Shown: positions 11,321 to 25,600, counted from the first letter of the stretch. The stretch is DNA of 64,000 nucleotides from Lasioglossum baleicum (GCF_051020765.1 NW_027469572.1:35286-99285); one strand, 5' to 3'. Notes: generated by a model from the letters alone, not told the origin. Program-made: numbers and translations.

Positions 11321-14300
11321 TCAAGTAAAAACACGTGCGAGAGGATGCATCCCGCAGGCTAGTCGAGCACAAACACGTGCGAGAGGATGCATCCCGCAGG
11401 CTAGTCGAGCACAAACACGTGCGAGAGGATGCATCCCGCAGGCTAGTCTAGTAAAATCACGTGCGAGGGGATGCATCCCGCAGGCTAGTCGAGTAAAAAC
11501 ACGTGCGAGAGGATGCATCCCGCAGGCTAGTCGAGTAAAAACACGTGCGAGAGGATGCATCCCGCATTCTAGTCGAGTAAAAACACGTGCGAGAGGCTGC
11601 ATCCCGCAGGCTAGTCGAGTAAAAACACGTGCGAGAGGATGCATCCCGCAGGCTAGTCTAGTAAAATCACGTGCGAGGGGATGCATCCCGCAGGCTAGTC
11701 TAGTAAAATCACGTGGGAGGGGATGCATCCCGCAGGCTAGTCGAGTAAAAACACGTGCGAGAGGATGCATCCCGCAGGCTAGTCGAGTAAAAACACGTGC
11801 GAGAGGATGCATCCCGCAGGCTAGTCGAGTAAAAACACGTGCGAGAGGATGCTTCCCGCAGGCTAGTCGAGCAAAAACACGTGCGAGAGCATGCATCCCG
11901 CAGGCTACTCGAGTAAAAACACGTGCGAGAGGATGCATCCCGCAGGCTAGTCGAGTAAAAACACGTGCGAGGTTTTGTGGGATGCGCATGCGCAGGTTTT
12001 TTGGCATGCGCATGCGCAGGTTTTTTGGCATGCGCATGCGCAGGTTTTTTGGGATGCGCATGCCTAGTCGAGCAAAAACACGTGCGAGAGGATGCATCCC
12101 GCAGACTAGTCGAGTAAAAACACGTGCGAGAGGATGCTTCCCGCAGGCTAGTCGAGTAAAAACACGTGCGAGAGGATGCATCCCGCAGGCTAGTCGAGTA
12201 AAAACACGTGCGAGAGGATGCATCCCGCAGGCTAGTCGAGAAAAAACACGTGCGAAGTTTTGTGGGATGCGCATGCGCAGGTTTTGTGGGATGCGCATGC
12301 GCAGGTTTTTTGGGATGCGCATGCGCAGGTTTTTTGGGATGCGCATGCCTAGTCGAGCAAAAACCCGTGCGAGAGGATGCATCCCGCAGGCTAGTCGAGC
12401 AAATACACGTGCGAGAGGATGCATCCCGCAGGCTAGTCGAGTAAAAACACGTGCGAGAGGAAGCATCCCGCAGACTAGTCGAGTAAAAACACGTGCGAGA
12501 GGATGCATCCCGCAGGCTAGTCGAGTAAAAACACGTGCGAGAGGATGCATCCCGCAGGCTAGTCGAGTAAAAACACGTGCGAGAGGATGCATCCCGCAGG
12601 CTAGTCGAGCAAAAACACGTGCGAGAGGATGCATCCCGCAGGCTAGTCAAGTAAAAACACGTGCGAGAGGATGCATCCCGCAGGCTAGTCGAGCACAAAC
12701 ACGTGCGAGAGGATGCATCCCGCAGGCTAGTCGAGCAAATACACGTGCGAGAGGATGCATCCCGCAGGCTAGTCTAGTAAAATCACGTGCGAGGGGATGC
12801 ATCCCGCAGGCTAGTCGAGTAAAAACACGTGCGAGAGGATGCATCCCGCAGGCTAGTCGAGTAAAAACACGTGCGAGAGGATGCATCCCGCATTCTAGTC
12901 GAGTAAAAACACGTGCGAGAGGCTGCATCCCGCAGGCTAGTCGAGTAAAAACACGTGCGAGAGGATGCATCCCGCAGGCTAGTCGAGTAAAAACACGTGC
13001 GAGAGGATGCATCCCGCAGGCTAGTCGAGTAAAAACACGTGCGAGAGGATGCTTCCCGCAGGCTAGTCGAGCAAAAACACGTGCGAGAGCATGCATCCCG
13101 CAGGCTACTCGAGTAAAAACACGTGCGAGAGGATGCATCCCGCAGGCTAGTCGAGTAAAAACACGTGCGAGGTTTTGTGGGATGCGCATGCGCAGGTTTT
13201 TTGGCATGCGCATGCGCAGGTTTTTTGGCATGCGCATGCGCAGGTTTTTTGGGATGCGCATGCCTAGTCGAGCAAAAACACGTGCGAGAGGATGCATCCC
13301 GCAGACTAGTCGAGTAAAAACACGTGCGAGAGGATGCTTCCCGCAGGCTAGTCGAGTAAAAACACGTGCGAGAGGATGCATCCCGCAGGCTAGTCGAGTA
13401 AAAACACGTGCGAGAGGATGCATCCCGCAGGCTAGTCGAGAAAAAACACGTGCGAAGTTTTGTGGGATGCGCATGCGCAGGTTTTGTGGGATGCGCATGC
13501 GCAGGTTTTTTGGGATGCGCATGCGCAGGTTTTTTGGGATGCGCATGCCTAGTCGAGCAAAAACCCGTGCGAGAGGATGCATCCCGCAGGCTAGTCGAGC
13601 AAATACACGTGCGAGAGGATGCATCCCGCAGGCTAGTCGAGTAAAAACACGTGCGAGAGGATGCATCCCGCAGACTAGTCGAGTAAAAACACGTGCGAGA
13701 GGATGCATCCCGCAGGCTAGTCGAGTAAAAACACGTGCGAGAGGATGCATCCCGCAGGCTAGTCGAGTAAAAACACGTGCGAGAGGATGCATCCCGCAGG
13801 CTAGTCGAGCAAAAACACGTGCGAGAGGATGCATCCCGCAGGCTAGTCAAGTAAAAACACGTGCGAGAGGATGCATCCCGCAGGCTAGTCGAGCACAAAC
13901 ACGTGCGAGAGGATGCATCCCGCAGGCTAGTCGAGCAAATACACGTGCGAGAGGATGCATCCCGCAGGCTAGTCTAGTAAAATCACGTGCGAGGGGATGC
14001 ATCCCGCAGGCTAGTCGAGTAAAAACACGTGCGAGAGGATGCATCCCGCAGGCTAGTCGAGTAAAAACACGTGCGAGAGGATGCATCCCGCATTCTAGTC
14101 GAGTAAAAACACGTGCGAGATGCTGCATCCCGCAGGCTAGTCGAGTAAAAACACGTGCGAGAGGATGCATCCCGCAGGCTAGTCTAGTAAAATCACGTGC
14201 GAGGGGATGCATCCCGCAGGCTAGTCGAGTAAAAACACGTGCGAGAGGATGCATCCCGCAGGCTAGTCGAGTAAAAACACGTGCGAGAGGATGCATCCCG

Positions 14301-15652
14301 CAGGCTAGTCGAGTAAAAACACGTGCGAGAGGATGCTTCCCGCAGGCTAGTCGAGCAAAAACACGTGCGAGAGCATGCATCCCGCAGGCTACTCGAGTAA
14401 AAACACGTGCGAGAGGATGCATCCCGCAGGCTAGTCGAGTAAAAACCCGTGCGAGGTTTTGTGGGATGCGCATGCGCAGGTTTTTTGGCATGCGCATGCG
14501 CACGTTTTTTGGCATGCGCATGCGCAGGTTTTTTGGGATGCGCATGGCTAGTCGAGCAAAAACACGTGCGAGAGGATGCATCCCGCAGACTAGTCGAGTA
14601 AAAACACGTGCGAGAGGATGCTTCCCGCAGGCTAGTCGAGTAAAAACACGTGCGAGAGGATGCATCCCGCAGGCTAGTCGAGTAAAAACACGTGCGAGAG
14701 GATGCATCCCGCAGGCTAGTCGAGTAAAAACACGTGCGAGAGGATGCATCCCGCAGGCTAGTCGAGTAAAAACACGTGCGAGGTTTTGTGGGATGCGCAT
14801 GCGAAGGTTTTTTGGGATGCGCATGCGCAGGTTTTTTGGGATGCGCATGCCTAGTCGAGCAAAAACACGTGCGAGAGGATGCATCCCGCAGGCTAGTCGA
14901 GCAAAAACACGTGCGAGAGGATGCATCCCGCAGACTAGTCGAGTAAAAACACGTGCGAGAGGATGCTTCCCGCAGGCTAGTCGTGTAAAAACACGTGCGA
15001 GAGGATGCATCCCGCAGGCTGGTCGAGTAAAAACACGTGCGAGAGGATGCATCCCGCAGGCTAGTCGAGTAAAAACACGTGCGAGAGGATGCATCCCGCA
15101 GGCTAGTCGAGTAAAAACACGTGCGAGGTTTTGTGGGATGCGCATGCGCAGGTTTTGTGGGATGCGCATGCGCAGGTTTTTTGGGATGCGCATGGCTAGT
15201 CGAGCAAAAACACGTGCGAGAGGATGCATCCCGCAGGCTAGTCGAGTAAAAACACGTGCGAGAGGATGCATCCCGCAGGCTAGTCGAGTAAAAACACGTG
15301 CGAGAGGATGCATCCCGCAGGCTAGTCGAGCAAAAACACGTGCGAGAGGATGCTTCCCGCATTCTAGTCGAGTAAAAACACGTGCGAGAGGATGCATCCC
15401 GCAGGCTAGTCGAGTAAAAACACGTGCGAGGTTTTGTGGGATGCGCATGCGCAGGTTTTGTGGGATGCGCATGCGCCGGTTTTTTGGGATGCGCATGCGC
15501 AGGTTTTTTGGGATGCGCATGCCTAGTCGAGCAAATACACGTGCGAGAGGATGCATCCCGCAGGCTAGTCGAGCAAAAACACGTGCGAGAGGATGCATCC
15601 CGCAGGCTAGTCGAGCAAAAACACGTGCGAGAGGATGCATCCCGCAGGCTAG
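11321..15652 (+). repeat. Zone IIIa: start of the gtctagtaaaatcac domain
   Basis: B blocks: 11971-12061, 12256-12346, 13171-13261, 13456-13546, 14455-14545 [all 4], 14782-14848 [3], 15127-15193 [3] and 15430-15520 [4]. A new A variant (gtctagtaaaatcacgtgcg followed by aggggatgc) first appears at about 11447, together with cattctagtcgag followed by gaggctgcatc, gctactcgag, and gagagcatgc. B units reading ttggcatgc in the middle of a block are also new here. These markers persist to about 43.8 kb and define a distinct sub-family. Confidence 0.9.
11721..14120 (+). repeat. 1200-bp tandem HOR duplication
   Basis: B blocks at 11971 and 12256 recur exactly 1200 bp later at 13171 and 13456. The markers gtcaag (12647/13847), gtctagtaaaatc (12772/13972) and cattctagtc (12891/14091) follow the same shift. 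The preceding part (11321-11720) carries extra monomers, one with the private form cacgtgggagggg at about 11710. Homology of the second copy fades near 14.2 kb. Confidence 0.87.
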
Positions 15653-18600
15653 TCAAGTAAAAACACGTGCGAGAGGATGCATCCCGCAGGCTAGTCGAGT
15701 AAAAACACGTGCGAGGTTTTGTGGAATGCGCATGCGCAGGTTTTGTGGGATGCGCATGCGCAGGTTTTTGGGATGCGCATGCGCAGGTTTTTTGGGATGC
15801 GCATGGCTAATCGAGCAAAAACACGTGCGAGAGGATGCATCCCGCAGGGTAGTCGAGTAAAAACACGTGCGAGAGGATGCATCCCGCAGGCTAGTCGAGC
15901 ACAAACACGTGCGAGAGGATGCATCCCGCAGGCTAGTCGAGCACAAACACGTGCGAGAGGATGCATCCGCAGGCTAGTCTAGTAAAATCACGTGCGAGGG
16001 GATGCATCCCGCAGGCTAGTCGAGTAAAAACACGTGCGAGAGGATGCATCCCGCAGGCTAGTCGAGTAAAAACACGTGCGAGAGGATGCATCCCGCATTC
16101 TAGTCGAGTAAAAACACGTGCGAGAGGCTGCATCCCGCAGGCTAGTCGAGTAAAAACACGTGCGAGAGGATGCATCCCGCAGGCTAGTCTAGTAAAATCA
16201 CGTGCGAGGGGATGCATCCCGCAGGCTAGTCTAGTAAAATCACGTGGGAGGGGATGCATCCCGCAGGCTAGTCGAGTAAAAACACGTGCGAGAGGATGCA
16301 TCCCGCAGGCTAGTCGAGTAAAAACACGTGCGAGAGGATGCATCCCGCAGGCTAGTCGAGTAAAAACACGTGCGAGAGGATGCTTCCCGCAGGCTAGTCG
16401 AGCAAAAACACGTGCGAGAGCATGCATCCCGCAGGCTACTCGAGTAAAAACACGTGCGAGAGGATGCATCCCGCAGGCTAGTCGAGTAAAAACACGTGCG
16501 AGGTTTTGTGGGATGCGCATGCGCAGGTTTTTTGGCATGCGCATGCGCAGGTTTTTTGGGATGCGCATGCCTAGTCGAGCAAAACACGTGCGAGAGGATG
16601 CATCCCGCAGACTAGTCGAGTAAAAACACGTGCGAGAGGATGCTTCCCGCAGGCTAGTCGAGTAAAAACACGTGCGAGAGGATGCATCCCGCAGGCTAGT
16701 CGAGTAAAAACACGTGCGAGAGGATGCATCCCGCAGGCTAGTCGAGAAAAAACACGTGCGAAGTTTTGTGGGATGCGCATGCGCAGGTTTTGTGTGATGC
16801 GCATGCGCAGGTTTTTTGGGATGCGCATGCGCAGGTTTTTTGGGATGCGCATGCCTAGTCGAGCAAAAACCCGTGCGAGAGGATGCATCCCGCAGGCTAG
16901 TCGAGCAAATACACGTGCGAGAGGATGCATCCCGCAGGCTAGTCGAGTAAAAACACGTGCGAGAGGATGCATCCCGCAGACTAGTCGAGTAAAAACACGT
17001 GCGAGAGGATGCATCCCGCAGGCTAGTCGAGTAAAAACACGTGCGAGAGGATGCATCCCGCAGGCTAGTCGAGTAAAAACACGTGCGAGAGGATGCATCC
17101 CGCAGGCTAGTCGAGCAAAAACACGTGCGAGAGGATGCATCCCGCAGGCTAGTCAAGTAAAAACACGTGCGAGAGGATGCATCCCGCAGGCTAGTCGAGC
17201 ACAAACACGTGCGAGAGGATGCATCCCGCAGGCTAGTCGAGCAAATACACGTGCGAGAGGATGCATCCCGCAGGCTAGTCTAGTAAAATCACGTGCGAGG
17301 GGATGCATCCCGCAGGCTAGTCGAGTAAAAACACGTGCGAGAGGATGCATCCCGCATTCTAGTCGAGTAAAAACACGTGCGAGAGGCTGCATCCCGCAGG
17401 CTAGTCGAGTAAAAACACGTGCGAGAGGATGCATCCCGCAGGCTAGTCTAGTAAAATCACGTGCGAGGGGATGCATCCCGCAGGCTAGTCGAGTAAAAAC
17501 ACGTGCGAGAGGATGCATCCCGCAGGCTAGTCGAGTAAAAACACGTGCGAGAGGATGCATCCCGCAGGCTAGTCGAGTAAAAACACGTGCGAGAGGATGC
17601 TTCCCGCAGGCTAGTCGAGCAAAAACACGTGCGAGAGCATGCATCCCGCAGGCTACTCGAGTAAAAACACGTGCGAGAGGATGCATCCCGCAGGCTAGTC
17701 GAGTAAAAACACGTGCGAGGTTTTGTGGGATGCGCATGCGCAGGTTTTTTGGCATGCGCATGCGCAGGTTTTTTGGCATGCGCATGCGCAGGTTTTTTGG
17801 GATGCGCATGGCTAGTCGAGCAAAAACACGTGCGAGAGGATGCATCCCGCAGACTAGTCGAGTAAAAACACGTGCGAGAGGATGCTTCCCGCAGGCTAGT
17901 CGAGTAAAAACACGTGCGAGAGGATGCATCCCGCAGGCTAGTCGAGTAAAAACACGTGCGAGAGGATGCATCCCGCAGGCTAGTCGAGTAAAAACACGTG
18001 CGAAGTTTTGTGGGATGCGCATGCGCAGGTTTTGTGGGATGCGCATGCGCAGGTTTTTTGGGATGCGCATGCGCAGGTTTTTTGGGATGCGCATGCCTAG
18101 TCGAGCAAAAACCCGGGCGAGAGGATGCATCCCGCAGGCTAGTCGAGCAAATACACGTGCGAGAGGATGCATCCCGCAGGCTAGTCGAGTAAAAACACGT
18201 GCGAGAGGATGCATCCCGCAGGCTAGTCGAGTAAAAACACGTGCGAGAGGATGCATCCCGCTGGCTAGTCGAGTAAAAACACGTGCGAGGTTTTGTGGGA
18301 TGCGCATGCGCAGGTTTTTTGGGATGCGCATGGCTAGTCGAGCAAAAACACGTGCGAGAGGATGCATCCCGCAGGCTAGTCGAGCAAAAACACGTGCGAG
18401 AGGATGCATCCCGCAGGCTAGTCGAGCAAAAACACGTGCGAGAGGATGCATCCCGCAGACTAGTCGAGTAAAAACACGTGCGAGAGGATGCATCCCGCAG
18501 GCTAGTCGAGTAAAAACACGTGCGAGAGGATGCATCCCGCAGGCTAGTCGAGTAAAAACACGTGCGAGAGGATGCATCCCGCAGGCTAGTCGAGTAAAAA

Positions 18601-19153
18601 CACGTGCGAGGTTTTGTGGGATGCGCATGCGAAGGTTTTTTGGGATGCGCATGCGCAGGTTTTTTGGGATGCGCATGCCTAGTCGAGCAAAAACACGTGC
18701 GAGAGGATGCATCCCGCAGGCTAGTCGAGCAAAAACACGTGCGAGAGGATCCATCCCGCAGACTAGTCGAGTAAAAACACGTGCGAGAGGATGCTTCCCG
18801 CAGGCTAGTCGTGTAAAAACACGTGCGAGAGGATGCATCCCGCAGGCTGGTCGAGTAAAAACACGTGCGAGAGGATGCATCCCGCAGGCTAGTCGAGTAA
18901 AAACACGTGCGAGAGGATGCATCCCGCAGGCTAGTCGAGTAAAAACACGTGCGAGGTTTTGTGGGATGCGCATGCGCAGGTTTTGTGGGATGCGCATGCG
19001 CAGGTTTTTTGGGATGCGCATGCCTAGTCGAGCAAATACACGTGCGAGAGGATGCATCCCGCAGGCTAGTCGAGCAAAAACACGTGCGAGAGGATGCATC
19101 CCGCAGGCTAGTCGAGCAAAAACACGTGCGAGAGGATGCATCCCGCAGGCTAG
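15653..19153 (+). repeat. 3.5-kb super-HOR, copy 1 (with three single-base deletions)
   Basis: B blocks: 15715-15804 [4], 16502-16568 [3], 16762-16852 [4], 17719-17809 [4], 18004-18094 [4], 18289-18331 [2], 18610-18676 [3] and 18955-19021 [3]. The copy starts at a gtcaagtaaaa monomer and has a second one at 17153. Compared with the next copy it lacks one T at about 15770 (T5 instead of T6), one C at about 15968 (catccgcagg) and one A at about 16583 (gcaaaacacg). It has one extra A unit near 16.6 kb. The length is 3501 bp, against 3504 for copy 2. Confidence 0.9.
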
Positions 19154-22100
19154 TCAAGTAAAAACACGTGCGAGAGGATGCATCCCGCAGGCTAGTCGAG
19201 TAAAAACACGTGCGAGGTTTTGTGGAATGCGCATGCGCAGGTTTTGTGGGATGCGCATGCGCAGGTTTTTTGGGATGCGCATGCGCAGGTTTTTTGGGAT
19301 GCGCATGGCTAGTCGAGCAAAAACACGTGCGAGAGGATGCATCCCGCAGGGTAGTCGAGTAAAAACACGTGCGAGAGGATGCATCCCGCAGGCTAGTCGA
19401 GCACAAACACGTGCGAGAGGATGCATCCCGCAGGCTAGTCGAGCACAAACACGTGCGAGAGGATGCATCCCGCAGGCTAGTCTAGTAAAATCACGTGCGA
19501 GGGGATGCATCCCGCAGGCTAGTCGAGTAAAAACACGTGCGAGAGGATGCATCCCGCAGGCTAGTCGAGTAAAAACACGTGCGAGAGGATGCATCCCGCA
19601 TTCTAGTCGAGTAAAAACACGTGCGAGAGGCTGCATCCCGCAGGCTAGTCGAGTAAAAACACGTGCGAGAGGATGCATCCCGCAGGCTAGTCTAGTAAAA
19701 TCACGTGCGAGGGGATGCATCCCGCAGGCTAGTCTAGTAAAATCACGTGGGAGGGGATGCATCCCGCAGGCTAGTCGAGTAAAAACACGTGCGAGAGGAT
19801 GCATCCCGCAGGCTAGTCGAGTAAAAACACGTGCGAGAGGATGCATCCCGCAGGCTAGTCGAGTAAAAACACGTGCGAGAGGATGCTTCCCGCAGGCTAG
19901 TCGAGCAAAAACACGTGCGAGAGCATGCATCCCGCAGGCTACTCGAGTAAAAACACGTGCGAGAGGATGCATCCCGCAGGCTAGTCGAGTAAAAACACGT
20001 GCGAGGTTTTGTGGGATGCGCATGCGCAGGTTTTTTGGCATGCGCATGCGCAGGTTTTTTGGGATGCGCATGCCTAGTCGAGCAAAAACACGTGCGAGAG
20101 GATGCATCCCGCAGGCTAGTCGAGTAAAAACACGTGCGAGAGGATGCATCCCGCAGGCTAGTCGAGTAAAAACACGTGCGAGAGGATGCATCCCGCAGGC
20201 TAGTCGAGAAAAAACACGTGCGAAGTTTTGTGGGATGCGCATGCGCAGGTTTTGTGTGATGCGCATGCGCAGGTTTTTTGGGATGCGCATGCGCAGGTTT
20301 TTTGGGATGCGCATGCCTAGTCGAGCAAAAACCCGTGCGAGAGGATGCATCCCGCAGGCTAGTCGAGCAAATACACGTGCGAGAGGATGCATCCCGCAGG
20401 CTAGTCGAGTAAAAACACGTGCGAGAGGATGCATCCCGCAGACTAGTCGAGTAAAAACACGTGCGAGAGGATGCATCCCGCAGGCTAGTCGAGTAAAAAC
20501 ACGTGCGAGAGGATGCATCCCGCAGGCTAGTCGAGTAAAAACACGTGCGAGAGGATGCATCCCGCAGGCTAGTCGAGCAAAAACACGTGCGAGAGGATGC
20601 ATCCCGCAGGCTAGTCAAGTAAAAACACGTGCGAGAGGATGCATCCCGCAGGCTAGTCGAGCACAAACACGTGCGAGAGGATGCATCCCGCAGGCTAGTC
20701 GAGCAAATACACGTGCGAGAGGATGCATCCCGCAGGCTAGTCTAGTAAAATCACGTGCGAGGGGATGCATCCCGCAGGCTAGTCGAGTAAAAACACGTGC
20801 GAGAGGATGCATCCCGCATTCTAGTCGAGTAAAAACACGTGCGAGAGGCTGCATCCCGCAGGCTAGTCGAGTAAAAACACGTGCGAGAGGATGCATCCCG
20901 CAGGCTAGTCTAGTAAAATCACGTGCGAGGGGATGCATCCCGCAGGCTAGTCGAGTAAAAACACGTGCGAGAGGATGCATCCCGCAGGCTAGTCGAGTAA
21001 AAACACGTGCGAGAGGATGCATCCCGCAGGCTAGTCGAGTAAAAACACGTGCGAGAGGATGCTTCCCGCAGGCTAGTCGAGCAAAAACACGTGCGAGAGC
21101 ATGCATCCCGCAGGCTACTCGAGTAAAAACACGTGCGAGAGGATGCATCCCGCAGGCTAGTCGAGTAAAAACACGTGCGAGGTTTTGTGGGATGCGCATG
21201 CGCAGGTTTTTTGGCATGCGCATGCGCAGGTTTTTTGGCATGCGCATGCGCAGGTTTTTTGGGATGCGCATGGCTAGTCGAGCAAAAACACGTGCGAGAG
21301 GATGCATCCCGCAGACTAGTAGAGTAAAAACACGTGCGAGAGGATGCTTCCCGCAGGCTAGTCGAGTAAAAACACGTGCGAGAGGATGCATCCCGCAGGC
21401 TAGTCGAGTAAAAACACGTGCGAGAGGATGCATCCCGCAGGCTAGTCGAGTAAAAACACGTGCGAAGTTTTGTGGGATGCGCATGCGCAGGTTTTGTGGG
21501 ATGCGCATGCGCAGGTTTTTTGGGATGCGCATGCGCAGGTTTTTTGGGATGCGCATGCCTAGTCGAGCAAAAACCCGGGCGAGAGGATGCATCCCGCAGG
21601 CTAGTCGAGCAAATACACGTGCGAGAGGATGCATCCCGCAGGCTAGTCGAGTAAAAACACGTGCGACAGGATGCATCCCGCAGGCTAGTCGAGTAAAAAC
21701 ACGTGCGAGAGGATGCATCCCGCTGGCTAGTCGAGTAAAAACACGTGCGAGGTTTTGTGGGATGCGCATGCGCAGGTTTTTTGGGATGCGCATGGCTAGT
21801 CGAGCAAAAACACGTGCGAGAGGATGCATCCCGCAGGCTAGTCGAGCAAAAACACGTGCGAGAGGATGCATCCCGCAGGCTAGTCGAGCAAAAACACGTG
21901 CGAGAGGATGCATCCCGCAGACTAGTCGAGTAAAAACACGTGCGAGAGGATGCATCCCGCAGGCTAGTCGAGTAAAAACACGTGCGAGAGGATGCATCCC
22001 GCAGGCTAGTCGAGTAAAAACACGTGCGAGAGGATGCATCCCGCAGGCTAGTCGAGTAAAAACACGTGCGAGGTTTTGTGGGATGCGCATGCGAAGGTTT

Positions 22101-22657
22101 TTTGGGATGCGCATGCGCAGGTTTTTTGGGATGCGCATGCCTAGTCGAGCAAAAACACGTGCGAGAGGATGCATCCCGCAGGCTAGTCGAGCAAAAACAC
22201 GTGCGAGAGGATGCATCCCGCAGACTAGTCGAGTAAAAACACGTGCGAGAGGATGCTTCCCGCAGGCTAGTCGTGTAAAAACACGTGCGAGAGGATGCAT
22301 CCCGCAGGCTGGTCGAGTAAAAACACGTGCGAGAGGATGCATCCCGCAGGCTAGTCGAGTAAAAACACGTGCGAGAGGATGCATCCCGCAGGCTAGTCGA
22401 GTAAAAACACGTGCGAGGTTTTGTGGGATGCGCATGCGCAGGTTTTGTGGGATGCGCATGCGCAGGTTTTTTGGGATGCGCATGGCTAGTCGAGCAAAAA
22501 CACGTGCGAGAGGATGCATCCCGCAGGCTAGTCGAGTAAAAACACGTGCGAGAGGATGCATCCCGCAGGCTAGTCGAGCAAAAACACGTGCGAGAGGATG
22601 CATCCCGCAGGCTAGTCGAGCAAAAACACGTGCGAGAGGATGCATCCCGCAGGCTAG
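19154..22657 (+). repeat. 3.5-kb super-HOR, copy 2
   Basis: B blocks: 19216-19306 [4], 20005-20071 [3], 20224-20314 [4], 21181-21271 [4], 21466-21556 [4], 21751-21793 [2], 22072-22138 [3] and 22417-22483 [3]. Block sizes are in the same order as in copy 1. The second gtcaag marker is at 20615. Positions from 17153 to about 18.96 kb map onto this copy with a constant shift of 3462 bp. The 43-bp two-unit block and the gcgaagg variant in the following block are good landmarks. Confidence 0.9.
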
Positions 22658-25600
22658 TCAAGTAAAAACACGTGCGAGAGGATGCATCCCGCAGGCTAGT
22701 CGAGCACAAACACGTGCGAGAGGATGCATCCCGCAGGCTAGTCGAGCACAAACACGTGCGAGAGGATGCATCCCGCAGGCTAGTCTAGTAAAATCACGTG
22801 CGAGGGGATGCATCCCGCAGGCTAGTCGAGTAAAAACACGTGCGAGAGGATGCATCTCGCAGGCTAGTCGAGTAAAAACACGTGCGAGAGGATGCATCCC
22901 GCATTCTAGTCGAGTAAAAACACGTGCGAGAGGCTGCATCCCGCAGGCTAGTCGAGTAAAAACACGTGCGAGAGGATGCATCCCGCAGGCTAGTCTAGTA
23001 AAATCACGTGCGAGGGGATGCATCCCGCAGGCTAGTCTAGTAAAATCACGTGGGAGGGGATGCATCCCGCAGGCTAGTCGAGTAAAAACACGTGCGAGAG
23101 GATGCATCCCGCAGGCTAGTCGAGTAAAAACACGTGCGAGAGGATGCATCCCGCAGGCTAGTCGAGTAAAAACACGTGCGAGAGGATGCTTCCCGCAGGC
23201 TAGTCGAGCAAAAACACGTGCGAGAGCATGCATCCCGCAGGCTACTCGAGTAAAAACACGTGCGAGAGGATGCATCCCGCAGGCTAGTCGAGTAAAAACA
23301 CGTGCGAGGTTTTGTGGGATGCGCATGCGCAGGTTTTTTGGCATGCGCATGCGCAGGTTTTTTGGGATGCGCATGCCTAGTCGAGCAAAAACACGTGCGA
23401 GAGGATGCATCCCGCAGACTAGTCGAGTAAAAACACGTGCGAGAGGATGCTTCCCGCAGGCTAGTCGAGTAAAAACACGTGCGAGAGGATGCATCCCGCA
23501 GGCTAGTCGAGTAAAAACACGTGCGAGAGGATGCATCCCGCAGGCTAGTCGAGAAAAAACACGTGCGAAGTTTTGTGGGATGCGCATGCGCAGGTTTTGT
23601 GGGATGCGCATGCGCAGGTTTTTTGGGATGCGCATGCCTAGTCGAGCAAAAACCCGTGCGAGAGGATGCATCCCGCAGGCTAGTCGAGCAAATACACGTG
23701 CGAGAGGATGCATCCCGCAGGCTAGTCGAGTAAAAACACGTGCGAGAGGATGCATCCCGCAGACTAGTCGAGTAAAAACACGTGCGAGAGGATGCATCCC
23801 GCAGGCTAGTCGAGTAAAAACACGTGCGAGAGGATGCATCCCGCAGGCTAGTCGAGTAAAAACACGTGCGAGAGGATGCATCCCGCAGGCTAGTCGAGCA
23901 AAAACACGTGCGAGAGGATGCATCCCGCAGGCTAGTCAAGTAAAAACACGTGCGAGAGGATGCATCCCGCAGGCTAGTCGAGCACAAACACGTGCGAGAG
24001 GATGCATCCCGCAGGCTAGTCGAGCAAATACACGTGCGAGAGGATGCATCCCGCAGGCTAGTCTAGTAAAATCACGTGCGAGGGGATGCATCCCGCAGGC
24101 TAGTCGAGTAAAAACACGTGCGAGAGGATGCATCCCGCAGGCTAGTCGAGTAAAAACACGTGCGAGAGGATGCATCCCGCATTCTAGTCGAGTAAAAACA
24201 CGTGCGAGAGGCTGCATCCCGCAGGCTAGTCGAGTAAAAACACGTGCGAGAGGATGCATCCCGCAGGCTAGTCTAGTAAAATCACGAGCGAGGGGATGCA
24301 TCCCGCAGGCTAGTCGAGTAAAAACACGTGCGAGAGGATGCATCCCGCAGGCTAGTCGAGTAAAAACACGTGCGAGAGGATGCATCCCGCAGGCTAGTCG
24401 AGTAAAAACACGTGCGAGAGGATGCTTCCCGCAGGCTAGTCGAGCAAAAACACGTGCGAGAGCATGCATCCCGCAGGCTACTCGAGTAAAAACACGTGCG
24501 AGAGGATGCATCCCGCAGGCTAGTCGAGTAAAAACACGTGCGAGGTTTTGTGGGATGCGCATGCGCAGGTTTTTTGGCATGCGCATGCGCAGGTTTTTTG
24601 GCATGCGCATGCGCAGGTTTTTTGGGATGCGCATGGCTAGTCGAGCAAAAACACGTGCGAGAGGATGCATCCCGCAGACTAGTCGAGTAAAAACACGTGC
24701 GAGAGGATGCTTCCCGCAGGCTAGTCGAGTAAAAACACGTGCGAGAGGATGCATCCCGCAGGCTAGTCGAGTAAAAACACGTGCGAGAGGATGCATCCCG
24801 CAGGCTAGTCGAGTAAAAACACGTGCGAAGTTTTGTGGGATGCGCATGCGCAGGTTTTGTGGGATGCGCATGCGCAGGTTTTTTGGGATGCGCATGCGCA
24901 GGTTTTTTGGGATGCGCATGCCTAGTCGAGCAAAAACCCGGGCGAGAGGATGCATCCCGCAGGCTAGTCGAGCAAATACACGTGCGAGAGGATGCATCCC
25001 GCAGGCTAGTCGAGTAAAAACACGTGCGAGAGGATGCATCCCGCAGGCTAGTCGAGTAAAAACACGTGCGAGAGGATGCATCCCGCTGGCTAGTCGAGTA
25101 AAAACACGTGCGAGGTTTTGTGGGATGCGCATGCGCAGGTTTTTTGGGATGCGCATGGCTAGTCGAGCAAAAACACGTGCGAGAGGATGCATCCCGCAGG
25201 CTAGTCGAGCAAAAACACGTGCGAGAGGATGCATCCCGCAGGCTAGTCGAGCAAAAACACGTGCGAGAGGATGCATCCCGCAGACTAGTCGAGTAAAAAC
25301 ACGTGCGAGAGGATGCATCCCGCAGGCTAGTCGAGTAAAAACACGTGCGAGAGGATGCATCCCGCAGGCTAGTCGAGTAAAAACACGTGCGAGAGGATGC
25401 ATCCCGCAGGCTAGTCGAGTAAAAACACGTGCGAGGTTTTGTGGGATGCGCATGCGAAGGTTTTTTGGGATGCGCATGCGCAGGTTTTTTGGGATGCGCA
25501 TGCCTAGTCGAGCAAAAACACGTGCGAGAGGATGCATCCCGCAGGCTAGTCGAGCAAAAACACGTGCGAGAGGATGCATCCCGCAGACTAGTCGAGTAAA

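Larger units (their letters stand above)
8343..15860 (+). other. 2,505-codon open frame, repeat by-product ended by a 1-bp deletion
   Basis: This frame has the same phase as the 16.8-45.4 kb frame. It runs through zones II and IIIa and goes out of frame at the T5 B unit near 15770, ending at 15860. After two further single-base losses (about 15968 and 16583) the phase is restored. It has no features of a gene beyond the 14- and 8-residue periodicity. Confidence 0.82.
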
